A stretch of 64,000 nucleotides of DNA from CAVVSQ01 sp963848825 (GCA_963848825.1 CAWKFA010000015.1:1364001-1428000), one strand, 5' to 3'; shown: positions 1-9,253, counted from the stretch's first letter. Notes: generated from the sequence alone by a model not told the origin. Numbers and translations are program-made.

Positions 1-524
1 TTCGCGATTACTTGAAGGCCATTTTGCAGCGCATGGTGATAGATTATTACCGCGGCAACCAGCGCGAAAACCGCAAACGCCGCGAGATTATGCAGGGGAC
101 TGACTCCGAGCCGGTGCAGCCGGATGTTCCGCAGGAGGACGCGGATTTTCACAAAGTTTGGGTTGAAGAATTGATGAATCAGGCCTGGAAAGGCCTGGAA
201 AAAGTGGAAAAGGAAACGGGCAAACCGTACTACACGCTGATGCTCTACAAGGCACAGAATCCAACGGTTCGCTCAGCGGCCATGGCCCAACATTTCAGCC
301 AGGTACTGGGTCGCCCGCTCACGGACGCCAACTTGCGGCAACTTCTCCATCGTGGTCAAGAAATGCTCAGCGATTTACTCGTTGCGGAAGTCGCCCGGTC
401 GTTGCGTGAAAAAGAGGACGACGTGGTGACGCCCCAGCGCGTGGAGGAGGAGCTTATAAATCTGCACCTATTCGATACGCACAGACGCAAGGCACTGGAA
501 CGTTTTCAAAACGGCGGGAAGTAA
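1..524 (+). CDS. ECF-type RNA polymerase sigma factor, 5' end outside window
   Basis: The reading frame is already open at the window edge (frame starting at base 3) and closes with TAA at 522-524, so this is the C-terminal part of a longer gene. The first residues, RDYLKAILQRMVIDYYR, look like the end of sigma region 2 in planctomycete ECF sigma factors, followed by a charged linker. The later segment (about 300-400 nt), with VRSAAMAQHFSQVLGRPLT and then NLRQLLHRGQEMLSDLL, fits a region 4-like helix-turn-helix. It would direct RNA polymerase to a specific regulon. The N-terminus, and any kinase or anti-sigma partner upstream, cannot be seen. Family assignment is moderate because only about 170 residues are visible. 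Confidence 0.6.
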   Translation, partial: RDYLKAILQRMVIDYYRGNQRENRKRREIMQGTDSEPVQPDVPQEDADFHKVWVEELMNQAWKGLEKVEKETGKPYYTLMLYKAQNPTVRSAAMAQHFSQVLGRPLTDANLRQLLHRGQEMLSDLLVAEVARSLREKEDDVVTPQRVEEELINLHLFDTHRRKALERFQNGGK

Positions 525-583
525 AGCCGAAGCCACAAAAACTCGGACGGAAGAGCCCGAATTCTTGTGACTTCGTATACGGT

Positions 584-1396
584 TTATCCCCCCATGGAGA
601 GGGCGGTGTTGAGTGTTCGCAAGAAACCCACGCCCTCCTGATAAGTGGCCTCCGCAAAATCGCTCTGGTGGGCGTTGAGCCAGCCGGAGAGTCTTTGCAC
701 GTTTTTCCTGGCGGCCAGGACGGTGACCGGATTATAAGTACTGGCCGAGCTTTCGCTCGCCAGGGCCAAGAGCTCACTTTCGAGAGTGTCGGTTAGTGCA
801 CGCTTTTTCTCGGGCGGCATGAGGCGGAATGCCAGGGGCCATTTTATGTGGCCGTTTTCCGTGGGAATGCCGACTGAGCCGAGCGCCTGCCTGTTTTTCA
901 TGACTTCCGGGGCATCGACAATGCTCTTCATATCTACTCCGTTATTGTTCTTCATCCCGTTCGCGGTTGGTGCGGCATAAGGGTTGGCGTAAGGCACGGG
1001 ATAGGCGGTCATCATGGAAAAAGTGACGCCAGGGTTCCCCGTTGTGTACGGGTTCATCATCATCGGGGCATTCGGATTGAAGTATTCGATCTGCGTGTTG
1101 GTCAAGGTAAGATTATCGTTCCGGGTAGGGATCACAAATCTGCCTGTGGACTGGGACAGGAAGCTACCCGTCACGGGATTAATTGCTTGACGGGTCGTAA
1201 GCATAAGGGTTCCAAATGGGGTCGGGAAAAAATTCACGACTGGATGCGAAAAACTAGCTGGCGGCGAGGCGGTAGCGAAGGAATGCATGCCAGCAAGCGC
1301 CGGTCGCCTTATTGGCCGCGATTGCGCTAATACGGGCGCGTGGGAAGTGCCCCAAATGAGAGCTATCAATATCGTCAAACGAAGGGTGGATCGCAT
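584..1396 (-). CDS. Secreted hypothetical protein, 270 aa
   Basis: I do not recognise a family. The N-terminus is a clear Sec signal peptide (basic MRSTLR, hydrophobic core LTILIALIW, likely cleavage after VLAQ). A low-complexity Asn/Pro/Met/Tyr-rich middle follows, with NPNAPMMMNPYTTGNPG near residues 107-123 and PYANPYAAP further on. The C-terminal third is helical and charged (PPEKKRALTDTLESELLAL). An AAGGAG Shine-Dalgarno lies about 8 nt before the ATG and supports this start. The gene is divergent from the amidase-like gene at 1652 and convergent with the sigma-factor gene ending at 524. Function is unknown; extracytoplasmic location is inferred from the signal peptide. Confidence 0.6.
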   Translation of the reverse strand: MRSTLRLTILIALIWGTSHAPVLAQSRPIRRPALAGMHSFATASPPASFSHPVVNFFPTPFGTLMLTTRQAINPVTGSFLSQSTGRFVIPTRNDNLTLTNTQIEYFNPNAPMMMNPYTTGNPGVTFSMMTAYPVPYANPYAAPTANGMKNNNGVDMKSIVDAPEVMKNRQALGSVGIPTENGHIKWPLAFRLMPPEKKRALTDTLESELLALASESSASTYNPVTVLAARKNVQRLSGWLNAHQSDFAEATYQEGVGFLRTLNTALSMGG

Positions 1397-1651
1397 TGGT
1401 TAGCTCCTTGCGACGTGAGAAGCCCCCTGGCATCCTCATAAAAGAGCAAATATCGTTCCGGATTTTGTTCGCCATAAGTAATTAACAGTAAACAAGATAT
1501 GTCCAAGCGACTGCCACGTTGCTTCCTTGATGTAATTTACATTCTAGTCCGCATTTTAATCCCCAAGGCAGGGGCTTACTCGCCCGGTTACGAGCCGCCT
1601 ACAATATCGAGGAGACCATTGTCGAAGCCTATCTTAAAGTGAGGGACCCAT

Positions 1652-2338
1652 ATGAATTGTGCGTTGTTGTCGCTCGTGCTTGTCGCTGGTATTGGTGACG
1701 TGGCAATCGGCGAAGTGGTGCCGGAGAAGACAGGTGCCGACAAGTCGGTTGCGCAGGCCTATGTTCCCAGAGAAGGGGACCTGGTTTTCTTCGACGACCA
1801 CAATCCCTTTTGGACGGTGCTTTTTCTTTGGGCGGGAACGGGGCCGCCGCTTCACGTCGGCATCGTCGTCAAAAAGGAGGACGGCAACCTGGCGGTGCTC
1901 GAGGCGGGGCCAGATGATACCATCTGGGTCACGATACAGGATTTGAAGACTCGCCTGCCCAAGTTTGTGGAAGATTACCAGGGCACCATCACGGTGCGTC
2001 GCTCCAGGCAGGAATTAAGCGCCGCGCAGTCGGAGGCATTGACCAAATTCGCCCTGGCCCAGGACGGCAAGCGTTACGCCATTCTGCGCCTGCTTATACA
2101 GGGAACGCCGCTACGGTTTCGCGGGCCCATTCGCGAGCTCTTCCTCGCGCGGACGGATCTCGATCGTTCGAGCTGGATATGCTCGGAGTTGGTGGTCGCG
2201 GCCGGAACGGTCGCCGGCTTATTTCCCGACACGGTCAAATCAAACGTGACTTATCCGCTTGACCTGGTCAACAACCGCCGCCACGATTTGAGCCGTACCT
2301 GGCACGATGCCGAAACCTGGCAGCCCATGGCGAAATAG
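1652..2338 (+). CDS. YiiX/YebB-like permuted papain-fold hydrolase
   Basis: The 228-residue protein has the layout of the circularly permuted NlpC/P60 (YiiX/YebB-like) cysteine hydrolases. It has an opening REGDLVFFD strand, a LHVGIVV segment supplying the catalytic histidine, and a late WICSELVVAA helix supplying the nucleophilic cysteine. The histidine-before-cysteine order is what the permuted family shows. A signal peptide-like start (MNCALLSLVLVAGIGDVAIG) suggests export. Known members cleave amide or ester bonds in cell-wall peptides or lipids; the substrate here is not predictable. A GTGAGGG stretch lies just upstream of the ATG. The next gene is convergent. Confidence 0.7.
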   Translation: MNCALLSLVLVAGIGDVAIGEVVPEKTGADKSVAQAYVPREGDLVFFDDHNPFWTVLFLWAGTGPPLHVGIVVKKEDGNLAVLEAGPDDTIWVTIQDLKTRLPKFVEDYQGTITVRRSRQELSAAQSEALTKFALAQDGKRYAILRLLIQGTPLRFRGPIRELFLARTDLDRSSWICSELVVAAGTVAGLFPDTVKSNVTYPLDLVNNRRHDLSRTWHDAETWQPMAK

Positions 2339-2360
2339 GCAGGGTATTGACATACCGTGG

Positions 2361-3653
2361 TCAGGCCTGAGTCTGGTCAGTAGTGGTGTTGTGCAGTTTG
2401 CTGGTTTGCGTCAGTCCATTGAAGAGAAAGCGATCCAAATCTTCGTCCTCCATGGCGCTCACGAAGATGCAGCCGTGGAGCCAGCTTTGGTCGGGCAGTT
2501 GCTTTACCCAGCAGGCGCGGACGAGGTGGGGCACATGCGTGCCGGTTTTTTCATCGGGCAAGTGCACGTTGAGCAGGGTCTTGGGTTCAAAGCGCCTGGC
2601 GATTTGCAGACACAAACCCCCTGTCGAAATATCCATGATGTTCGCGGCCCACGAATCCTTGAGGGAGGCGCTTAAAACGCCCAGGGTCGTGGCCATGCGC
2701 ACGGCATGGCGCTTGCCTTTGCCCCTTTTCTCCACCGTGGCCGGGCTCGTCGGCATGGCTTTCGGTACCAGCTTTTCCGCCGGCGATTCGATGCTGCGCA
2801 TCTCCTTGAGAAATTCCGCGACGGAGCTTGGTCGCACGTTCGGGTCCGGATGCAGCGAGCGATTGAGCAACTGCTCGAGCGCCGGGCTGACGTCCTTGAG
2901 GATGGCGGACAGCGGCGTGAACTGGTGATCGAGCTTATGCATCAAGATCCGCATCTGGCTGCCGGGACCGAATGGATATTTGCCGGTGACGGCCACGTAA
3001 AAGGACGCCGCCAACGCATAGATGTCGCAGCGCAGGTCGACGTGTTTGGCGTCCTCGAATTGCTCGGGTGCGCAAAACTCCATCGTCCCGAGCCCCATCC
3101 GTGATTGCGTCAACATGACCTGGGAATCAAGGTCCTTGATGAGGCCAAGGTCCGCCAGCTTGCCCCGGCCATCTGGGTCGATCAGAATATTGCCGGGCTT
3201 GATGTCCCGATGCACGATGTGGTTTTCATGGATGTAGGCGAGCGCCGCGCCAACCTGTTCGAAGACCATGATGGCATCGCCAATTGCCATCGGACCGGCC
3301 TCCTGGATTTGCTTATGGAGACTGCGGCCAGGAACGAATTCCATCACCAGATAAGGGGTACCCTTTTCGACGCCATGATCGAGCGGCCGGACCAGGTTAG
3401 GATGGAGGAGTTTGCTTGCTAATTTGAACTCGTTTTCAAAGCGCTGCGAGAGGGTGGCATCGGCGGCGACGACCGGATTGGCGATCTTGACGGCAATCAG
3501 TTCCTTGGTGCCGATCAAGCGCGCCTTGTAGACCGAGCCCATGCCGCCGCTGCCGACCTTGGCCAGCAATTCAAAGGGGCCAAATGGCGCCAGACTGGCG
3601 CTGACCGGCCGGTCCTTGGGCTGAGAAGGCCGCGAGAAATTGCCGTCCGCCAT
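2361..3653 (-). CDS. Ser/Thr protein kinase with C-terminal PilZ domain
   Basis: Hanks-type kinase at about residues 25-290: glycine loop GSGGMGSVYKA, catalytic Lys56 in AVKIA, HRDIKPGN with Asp150, and an APE motif near residue 195. The DFG motif reads DLG (168-170), which keeps the metal-binding Asp. A short linker leads to a PilZ-like domain (about 312-415). It contains RHAVR (RxxxR, 315-319) and DISTGG (DxSxxG, 341-346), the two signatures that bind cyclic di-GMP in PilZ proteins. No transmembrane segment is evident, so it is probably cytosolic. It may couple c-di-GMP level to protein phosphorylation; that is inference from the domain pair. ATG at 3653 follows a CGAGG-like site. It converges with the amidase-like gene. 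Confidence 0.88.
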   Translation of the reverse strand: MADGNFSRPSQPKDRPVSASLAPFGPFELLAKVGSGGMGSVYKARLIGTKELIAVKIANPVVAADATLSQRFENEFKLASKLLHPNLVRPLDHGVEKGTPYLVMEFVPGRSLHKQIQEAGPMAIGDAIMVFEQVGAALAYIHENHIVHRDIKPGNILIDPDGRGKLADLGLIKDLDSQVMLTQSRMGLGTMEFCAPEQFEDAKHVDLRCDIYALAASFYVAVTGKYPFGPGSQMRILMHKLDHQFTPLSAILKDVSPALEQLLNRSLHPDPNVRPSSVAEFLKEMRSIESPAEKLVPKAMPTSPATVEKRGKGKRHAVRMATTLGVLSASLKDSWAANIMDISTGGLCLQIARRFEPKTLLNVHLPDEKTGTHVPHLVRACWVKQLPDQSWLHGCIFVSAMEDEDLDRFLFNGLTQTSKLHNTTTDQTQA

Positions 3654-4016
3654 GGCTCAAACCTCGGGTTCCATGAACAACCGCCATACCCCAGGAGAGA
3701 GGTGCCATACGATAACATCGTGAGGCCGATTTGCCAGCGTATATCATTGACGCCGGCGAGAAAAAACCGTCCCTGATCTCGAAAGGGCCGCATCATTCCT
3801 CTTGGGAACTGCCTTTCCCATTTTAAGGATACGCCCTTATTTGAAAAAACGCCATTCTTTTTTGAAAGTCGGCTCAAAGTCGTCACAAGTACAATCGAGG
3901 CACGGAACTTTGCAGAAGACCCGGTGTCTAACTAATATTGCTGGGAACTCCGCAAATGGTCCCATATACTCTAATCGGATAGCCCGGTCCTTAAATCTGC
4001 AACAGAGGGTTCTTTA
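3654..4016. other. Intergenic region between divergent genes
   Basis: A 363-base stretch between the kinase-PilZ gene (minus) and a small secreted protein gene (plus). It is visibly more AT-rich than the surrounding genes and must hold the promoters of both. A TATACT box at 3965-3970 could be a -10 element for the plus-strand gene, but no -35 element lies at a usual distance. No coding signal was recognised. Confidence 0.4.
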
Positions 4017-4454
4017 ATGACGTTTTCACGACAAATGCTCTCCGTGATTCCCTTGATCGCGCTGGCGATCTATCTCGAGCCCGCCACGACGCAGGCCCAG
4101 GCCGCCAAGACCGTAAATCCTTATGCGGCCCAGATTACGGCATTGCGTACTACCGCCAAGCTCTTGCAACAGGCAGACCATGATTACAAGGGGCATCGCG
4201 CGGCCGCCGTGCATGAAATTCATGTCGCGATTCATTCGTTGCAGCCTGTCGGCAAGAAACCGGTAGCGCCCAAAGGTGGCACGGGCGCGGGCAAGGGGGG
4301 CAAGGAGCCGCAAAACGTCTCCGACGCGCAACTCGCCCAGGCAATTGTCCAGCTCAAAGCCATCGCGCCGCAACTGGCCAATGCACCTCCCGCCGCCCTT
4401 ACGGCCGTGCAAACCGCTGTTTCCCAGTTAGAAATTGCCCTTACGATAAAGTAA
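4017..4454 (+). CDS. Small secreted helical protein, 145 aa
   Basis: Unrecognised family. A signal peptide is clear (MTFSRQMLSVIPLIALAIYL, cleavage probably near TTQAQA). The mature part is Ala/Gln-rich and likely alpha-helical, in two halves: one with LRTTAKLLQQADHDYKGHRA followed by AVHEIHVAIHSL, the other with AQLAQAIVQLKAI and TAVQTAVSQLEIAL. They are separated by a Gly/Lys-rich linker (KGGTGAGKGGK). A GAGGG ribosome-binding site precedes the ATG. A strong intrinsic terminator at 4484-4520 closes the unit, so it is probably monocistronic. Function unknown; a small periplasmic protein is the most that can be said. Confidence 0.6.
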   Translation: MTFSRQMLSVIPLIALAIYLEPATTQAQAAKTVNPYAAQITALRTTAKLLQQADHDYKGHRAAAVHEIHVAIHSLQPVGKKPVAPKGGTGAGKGGKEPQNVSDAQLAQAIVQLKAIAPQLANAPPAALTAVQTAVSQLEIALTIK

Positions 4455-4483
4455 GCTTACCTGCCTTGTCTACGCATGAGGAA

Positions 4484-4520
4484 GGGGACAGGACCACGAT
4501 GGTCCTGTCCCCTTTTTTTT
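4484..4520 (+). terminator. Rho-independent terminator
   Basis: A perfect 13-bp stem (4484-4496 with 4500-4512, starting GGGGACAGG) with a 3-nt loop is followed directly by eight T residues (4513-4520). It lies 30 bases after the stop of the small secreted protein gene. The T tract is only on the plus-strand side. Confidence 0.9.
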
Positions 4521-4564
4521 GGCGTCTCGAAAATGTGAACTCAACATCCTTGCCGCATTTGCTG

Positions 4565-5351
4565 TTATTTCTTGAGGTTCTCGCCAGTTGCCGGCGAGGC
4601 CAACATTTGCTGCAGCGTCGGCAGCACCGCGTCGGCCCATACCTGATAGCTTTCCGTGTTTAGATGCAAGAGGTCGGGCATGACATTACGCGATAGCGTG
4701 CCGTCCTTGTCCAAAAACTTGTTGCCGATGTCCATGTAGACCACCTGCTTGCCATCCCCCAACTTCGCAATGATCTTGTTGATCTCGTTCACCGCCACGC
4801 GCTTGGGCGAGTCAATTTTTTCATCCCGTGGAAAAACAGCCAGCAAAAGTATCTTTGCGCTGGGGACCTTGGCACGCAACAGCTTGACGATGGCTTCAAC
4901 TCCCGCGGCCGTATCCGCCGGCGTGTTGGGAGGTGAATTGCCGATGTTGTTGGTACCGATCATGAGCATGATCGCCTTGGGTTTGTAGCCGTCGAGCTCG
5001 CCATTTTGCAGACGCCACAGGACGTGCTCGGTGCGGTCGCCGCCAATGCCGAAATTGGCAGCCTTGAGCTGCGGAAAGTTCTTTTCGTAGACCGACTTAC
5101 CTTTGCCGGACCACCCCTGCGTGATGGAGTCACCCATGAGCAACAAATCAATGTCCCCTTTCTTGGCGGTGTTGACAAAGCGCTCGTGCGTTTTCATCCA
5201 GTTGGCGTCTGGATTGCCACCCTTGGATTGCCGCGGCGATGGTTTCGCGGCGGTGTTCTCCTTTTTGTCTTCCCCACTTTGACCCCACGCCGGCGCTCAA
5301 CAACAGGCCACTCATTGCCATTGCCATGGCCCACGCGATGCGACATTTCAT
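4565..5351 (-). CDS. Secreted SGNH/GDSL hydrolase (PAF-acetylhydrolase-like), one frame break
   Basis: The main frame (5197 to 4565) carries the SGNH blocks: GDSITQGW with the nucleophilic Ser, the Gly block in FGIGGDRTEHVLWRL, GTNNIGN with the oxyanion Asn, and DLLHLN with the catalytic Asp/His. This is the pattern of bacterial PAF-acetylhydrolase IB-gamma-like esterases. The start seems to lie upstream at ATG 5351, which encodes a signal peptide (MKCRIAWAMAMAMSGLLLS). That peptide is one frame off, and the frames switch near 5290. Joining them gives a peptide ending LSAPAWGQ and a linker into the enzyme, so I annotate one secreted protein of about 261 residues. It probably deacylates a sugar or lipid ester. 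Confidence 0.82.
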
Positions 5352-5508
5352 GATGTTCCCTCAAAGAGCTTTGTTGGTCGAACTTCATTTTTTTGCCAGC
5401 ACGAAAGGTACGGGCGGAGGGTGGGCTTTGCAAGAAAAAACGGGCGGTTCGCGGCCACCTGCCCATACAATAGCACCGCGATAAGCCAATTCCACGGAGT
5501 CCCTCCCC

Positions 5509-6390
5509 ATGAAACCCGTTCTTATCACCTCGATTCTTCTCCTCGCCTTTGTTCTGCCGCCAAGCCATGGCGCCGAGCCGCTGGTCGTGAATTTATGGCC
5601 GGGCAAAGCGCCGGGCGAGAGTAGCGACAGCAGCGAGGAAAAAACGACGCCGAAGAAAGACCACATCGAGGTGACCAACATCGTCAAGCCGACGCTGCTG
5701 GTTTACCGGCCTGCGAAGGAGAAGGACACCGGCACGGCCCTTCTGATCGCGCCGGGCGGCGCTTACCAGTTTCTTTCCATCGACATGGAAGGCGAAAACG
5801 TGGCCAAGTGGTGTAGTTCGATCGGCGTCACGGGGATCGTCCTCAAGTACCGTGTGCCGCGCCGGCCAAATAATCCCCTGGCCGCGTTCCAGGATGGCCA
5901 GCGGGCCGTTAGCCTGGTGCGTTCCAAGGCGACGGAATGGGGCATCGACGCCACGCGGATCGGCATGATTGGTTTTTCGGCGGGCGGGGGCGTGACCAAC
6001 CATGTCCTGTTGAACCCGGAGAAAAGGTCGTATGACGAGGTGGATGCCATCGACAAAATCAGCTCACGTTTGAACTACGCGGCGCTGATTTATGCGGCTG
6101 GCGGCTTTGGCGCCAAGGCGGGCAAAAACGAGCTGACGGAAGCGACCATCACCAAGGAGAACCTGCCGCCCCTGTTCTTCGTCGCGGCCTATAACGATAA
6201 ACTCGCCGAGGGCGCAGTCCAAAACTTCCTGATCGCCAAGAAGGCCAACGTTTCCGCCGAACTGCACATTTACGCGACCGGTGGGCATGGTTTCGGGCTG
6301 CGCGAGTCGAACATCCCGCTGATCGCCGACTGGTCCAATCGCCTGGAATCCTGGATGCGCTTTCAGAAATTGCTGGTGAGGAAAGAGTAG
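5509..6390 (+). CDS. Secreted alpha/beta hydrolase, acetyl-xylan-esterase-like
   Basis: A 293-residue protein with signal peptide (MKPVLITSILLLAFVLP, cleavage near SHGA). The core is an esterase of the dienelactone hydrolase/BD-FAE-like type. It has an oxyanion segment in APGGAYQFLS, nucleophile elbow GFSAGG (near residue 157), an acid-bearing loop around FFVAAYNDKLA, and the catalytic His in TGGHGFGL. Such enzymes remove acyl groups from plant or algal polysaccharides; the exact substrate is not determined. A CGGAG site lies about 9 nt before the ATG. It is divergent from the SGNH hydrolase at 4565-5351, making a two-esterase neighbourhood. Confidence 0.82.
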   Translation: MKPVLITSILLLAFVLPPSHGAEPLVVNLWPGKAPGESSDSSEEKTTPKKDHIEVTNIVKPTLLVYRPAKEKDTGTALLIAPGGAYQFLSIDMEGENVAKWCSSIGVTGIVLKYRVPRRPNNPLAAFQDGQRAVSLVRSKATEWGIDATRIGMIGFSAGGGVTNHVLLNPEKRSYDEVDAIDKISSRLNYAALIYAAGGFGAKAGKNELTEATITKENLPPLFFVAAYNDKLAEGAVQNFLIAKKANVSAELHIYATGGHGFGLRESNIPLIADWSNRLESWMRFQKLLVRKE

Positions 6391-6408
6391 CAGGTCTGGC
6401 CATCCCAA

Positions 6409-7086
6409 TCACCCGCGGCGGCCCTTGCTGGGCGGCATGCCGTCGAGTTGGCGCACGAGGCTTAGCTGCAAGTCATATAACTCGGCGACTGGTACCTGGC
6501 AACGCGAGCGCTTTTTTAGGGGAGGCCCTTTGGTGAACAAAAACGGCTGGACGCTAATTGCCTGGTCCCCGGTGACCTGCCTGGCCTCGGTAATCCAGCC
6601 CGGCCAGCGTAGGGATTTGTAGAAACGCGCGAATCTTCGCGGACAGCGCCCACTCGATAAATTGCGAATAACTCAGCCCGCAAGCCTGCCAGCACAGCGC
6701 ATCGGGGGCAAAGTAATAAATACTGCCCGCATCCTCGCCAATCGCACCCCCATTGAGCGCGAAAAAGCCGCCGACAATGTCATCGGCCACCAAATAGTAT
6801 CCGTTCGAGCGACCATCGTTCCATTCCGGCAGCGAACGCTGGAAGCGGGGATGCTTGCCCGCGCAAGAACCCGGAGCCAACCATGGTCGATCAAGATACC
6901 AGCCGCATGATGGGTGATGGCGCCCATTGGGCTACGCGTCGTCACCTGAGTGGCACACAAGGCCGCATCGCCAGCAGCGGTCTCCGCGGGGAGCACCTCG
7001 ACCTTCACCGCCGCTTTGTCGATCCAGCTTTGCACGAGCGGCCAGGCCGGATCCTCGCGGTCGATCAATTTAGCAAGGTCACGCAT
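6409..7086 (-). CDS. DUF2625 family protein, two frame breaks
   Basis: Three successive frames together give one protein of about 225 residues matching my memory of DUF2625. It starts MRDLAKLIDREDPAWPLVQ and runs through VTTRSPMGAITHHAAGILID. After a break near 6860 it continues PRFQRSLPEWNDGR and YYLVADDIVGGFFALNGGA. After a second break near 6610 it continues LRWPGWITEARQVTGDQAIS and ends at the stop 6409-6411. Family function is unknown; members are soluble cytosolic proteins. Neither break shows a slippery site. The gene is convergent with the esterase ending at 6390. Confidence 0.75.
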
Positions 7087-7091
7087 CAGCT

Positions 7092-7198
7092 ACAGACCTT
7101 TCGTTCCTGCCACGCAAGGTGGCAGGGGACGTGCATCTCCACACTCTTCCCTCTAGCCACAGACCTTTCGTTCCTGCCACGCAAGGCGGCAGGGGACG
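7092..7198. repeat. Two 40-bp direct repeats, each with a hairpin
   Basis: Copies at 7092-7131 and 7159-7198 start 67 bases apart and are identical except at one base. Each contains CCTGCCAC and its near-perfect inverse around a GCAAG loop. The first copy pairs fully (GTGGCAGG); the second has GCGGCAGG, giving one A-C mismatch. They lie between the 5' end of the DUF2625 gene and the 3' end of the helicase gene. They could be a processed or terminator-like structure or a small intergenic repeat family. Confidence 0.75.
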
Positions 7199-7226
7199 GA
7201 TGCCACTACGTGTAATGCAAAGCAAA

Positions 7227-9253
7227 CTACGGCATGCGGAGCGTGCTGGTCAGGGTTCCATCGACAAAAGTTTTGCAGGCTGGCAGGGCGTCGATGAAGC
7301 AGTGGCCGTATCTTTTGGTCAGTACGCGGGGGTCGAGGATGACCACGATGCCGTTGTCCGCTTTGGTGCGGATAAGGCGGCCGAAGCCTTGTTTGAGTTT
7401 GATGATCGCTTGCGGCAGGGCATAGTCCAGGAACGGGCTGCCGCCGGCCTGGGTGATGGCTTCGCCGCGTGCTTCCACGAGAGGGCGGTCCGGCGGCGTG
7501 AAGGGCAGCTTGGTGATAATGACGTTGGACAGGGCCTCCCCCTGCACGTCCACGCCTTGCCAGAAGCTATCGACGCCGAACAGGACTGCGCCGCTTGACT
7601 GACGAAAGCGTTCCAGCATTTGGCTCGCCGGCAGGCCGTCGCTTTGACACAAGAGCGTCAGGCCCTCGTCGGAAAACCAGTCGCGCAGACGGTCGGCCGT
7701 GTACTGCATGGTCTGGATGCTGGTGAACAGGACAAAAGCCCGGCCCTGCGTACGCCGCACATATTCCTGGATCTTGGCCAGGCAGGCTTCCTCAAATTGG
7801 CGCCCGGCGGCGGCCGGGTCCGGCATCTGGCGGAAGAGGTGGAGCTGGGCCTGTTCCCGGTAATTGAAGGGGCTGCCCAGTTGCAGGGTGCGGCCCGTGA
7901 AGCCGAGGCGGTCCTTGAAGTGGCTGAAGCCGCCGTTGCCACCCACGCTCAAGGTGGCGCTGGTGAGGATCACGGTGGGCACCTTGTCGAATAAGTGGGC
8001 CTTCAGCAGGGGGCCAAGATCGACGGGCGCACTGGCAAGCGTGACCTTGCTGTTGGCGCCTTTTACTCCATCAAGCCAATAGACCTGGCCAGCAAGCTCC
8101 TGGTCGAGCCAGCGCCGTAGGCCGTCCGCCAGTGCCCGGCAACGCCTGGCGGCGGCCGCGAACTCGATCTGTTCCTCCTCGTTTTGGATTTGCTCTTCGG
8201 CCGCGTGGATATGTTCGGCCAATTTATCCAGCTCCTCGGACAAAAAATTGGGCACAATGTCCGCCTGCCTCAGACGCAGGGTTTCGCGCGGCGGCTGGCC
8301 TTGATGATGCTTGGCTTCATGGTCCTGGTGCCAGAAGTACAGGCTTTGAAAGAAGCGCTCACTCTCCTGGCGTGTCCGCAACACCTGTTCCATGGCTTCG
8401 TCGCTGCCGTGCTGGCTCAAAAGGCCCTGAACGGCGGAGCCAATGCCGATTTTGCGCTCGTGCAGGAGCTTGGTGAGCAGGTAGTCGATCTGACCACGCG
8501 TGATCTGGAGCCCCAGGTGTTCGGCGGCGACATCTTCGAGCGTGTGGGCCTCGTCGAGGATGGCAACCTGGTAATCGGGGAGGATGCCATGCTCACGTTG
8601 TTGCCCGCGCAGGAAGAGGTCGAGAAAGAAAAGGGCGTGATTGACCACGAGAACCTGGGCGTGCTGAATCTTGCGGCGGGCCTGGTAGTAAAAGCAGCTG
8701 TCTACATCTTTGCACTTTCGCCCCAGGCAATTGCCCGAATCGCTTTCCACCAGGTCCCAGACCGGGCCGATGGGGCGAAATTCAAGATCGCTGCGCGTGC
8801 CGTCTTGCAGTGGTGCGTGCCCAGCGGCCAATGGTTTGAAGCTGATCGAACGCCCGTCTTTCGAAGAGAAGCTTGTCCGCCTTGCTCTGCGCACGCGCAG
8901 GCGGCGTTTGCTAAGGTAGTTGGAGCGTCCCTTGACCAGCAATGCCTCCACCTGTTTGGGAAAGACGCCTTGCAAAAAAGGAATATCGGCGCGGATCAGT
9001 TGTTCCTGCAGACTGATGGTGTGGGTGGAAACAACGATCCGGCATTCTTTATCGGCCAGGGCTGCCTGGATGGCCGGCACGAGATAGGCAAAGCTCTTGC
9101 CGACACCGGTGCCCGCCTCCACCATGAGATGGCGGCGATCGGCAATGGCATCGCCGACGGCCTCGGCCATCGCCAGTTGCTGGGGCGCGCCTCGTAATTG
9201 CTTAAACGCTTCGCGATTGCGCCATCGGCACCAAGAATCGAAATGTGCGACAT
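7227..9253 (-). CDS. DinG/XPD-type ATP-dependent helicase, three frame breaks
   Basis: Reconstructed protein of about 675 residues starting at MSHISILGADGAIAKRLSNY (ATG 9253). Superfamily 2 motifs: AGTGVGKSFAYLVPA (Walker A), STHTISLQEQL, DEAH in AILDEAHTLEDVA, and the late VDSFWQGVDVQG and QGFGRLIRT motifs. An iron-sulfur region NCLGRKCKDVDSC keeps three cysteines. The usual fourth, in KGRxNYLC, is Ser here (KGRSNYLS). One break near 9190 separates the start from the Walker A frame. Two compensating breaks at about 8890 and 8785 scramble some 30 residues, and the alternative frame there reads SKADKLLFERRAFDQLQTIG. Predicted 5'-3' DNA helicase for repair or replication restart. Divergent from ppk. 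Confidence 0.88.

Noticed and set aside
7092..7198. Minimal CRISPR array
   Set aside because: Only two units, unequal stems and no cas genes.
8184..9197. 337-codon plus-strand open frame opposite DinG
   Set aside because: Antisense to helicase motifs; no ribosome-binding site.
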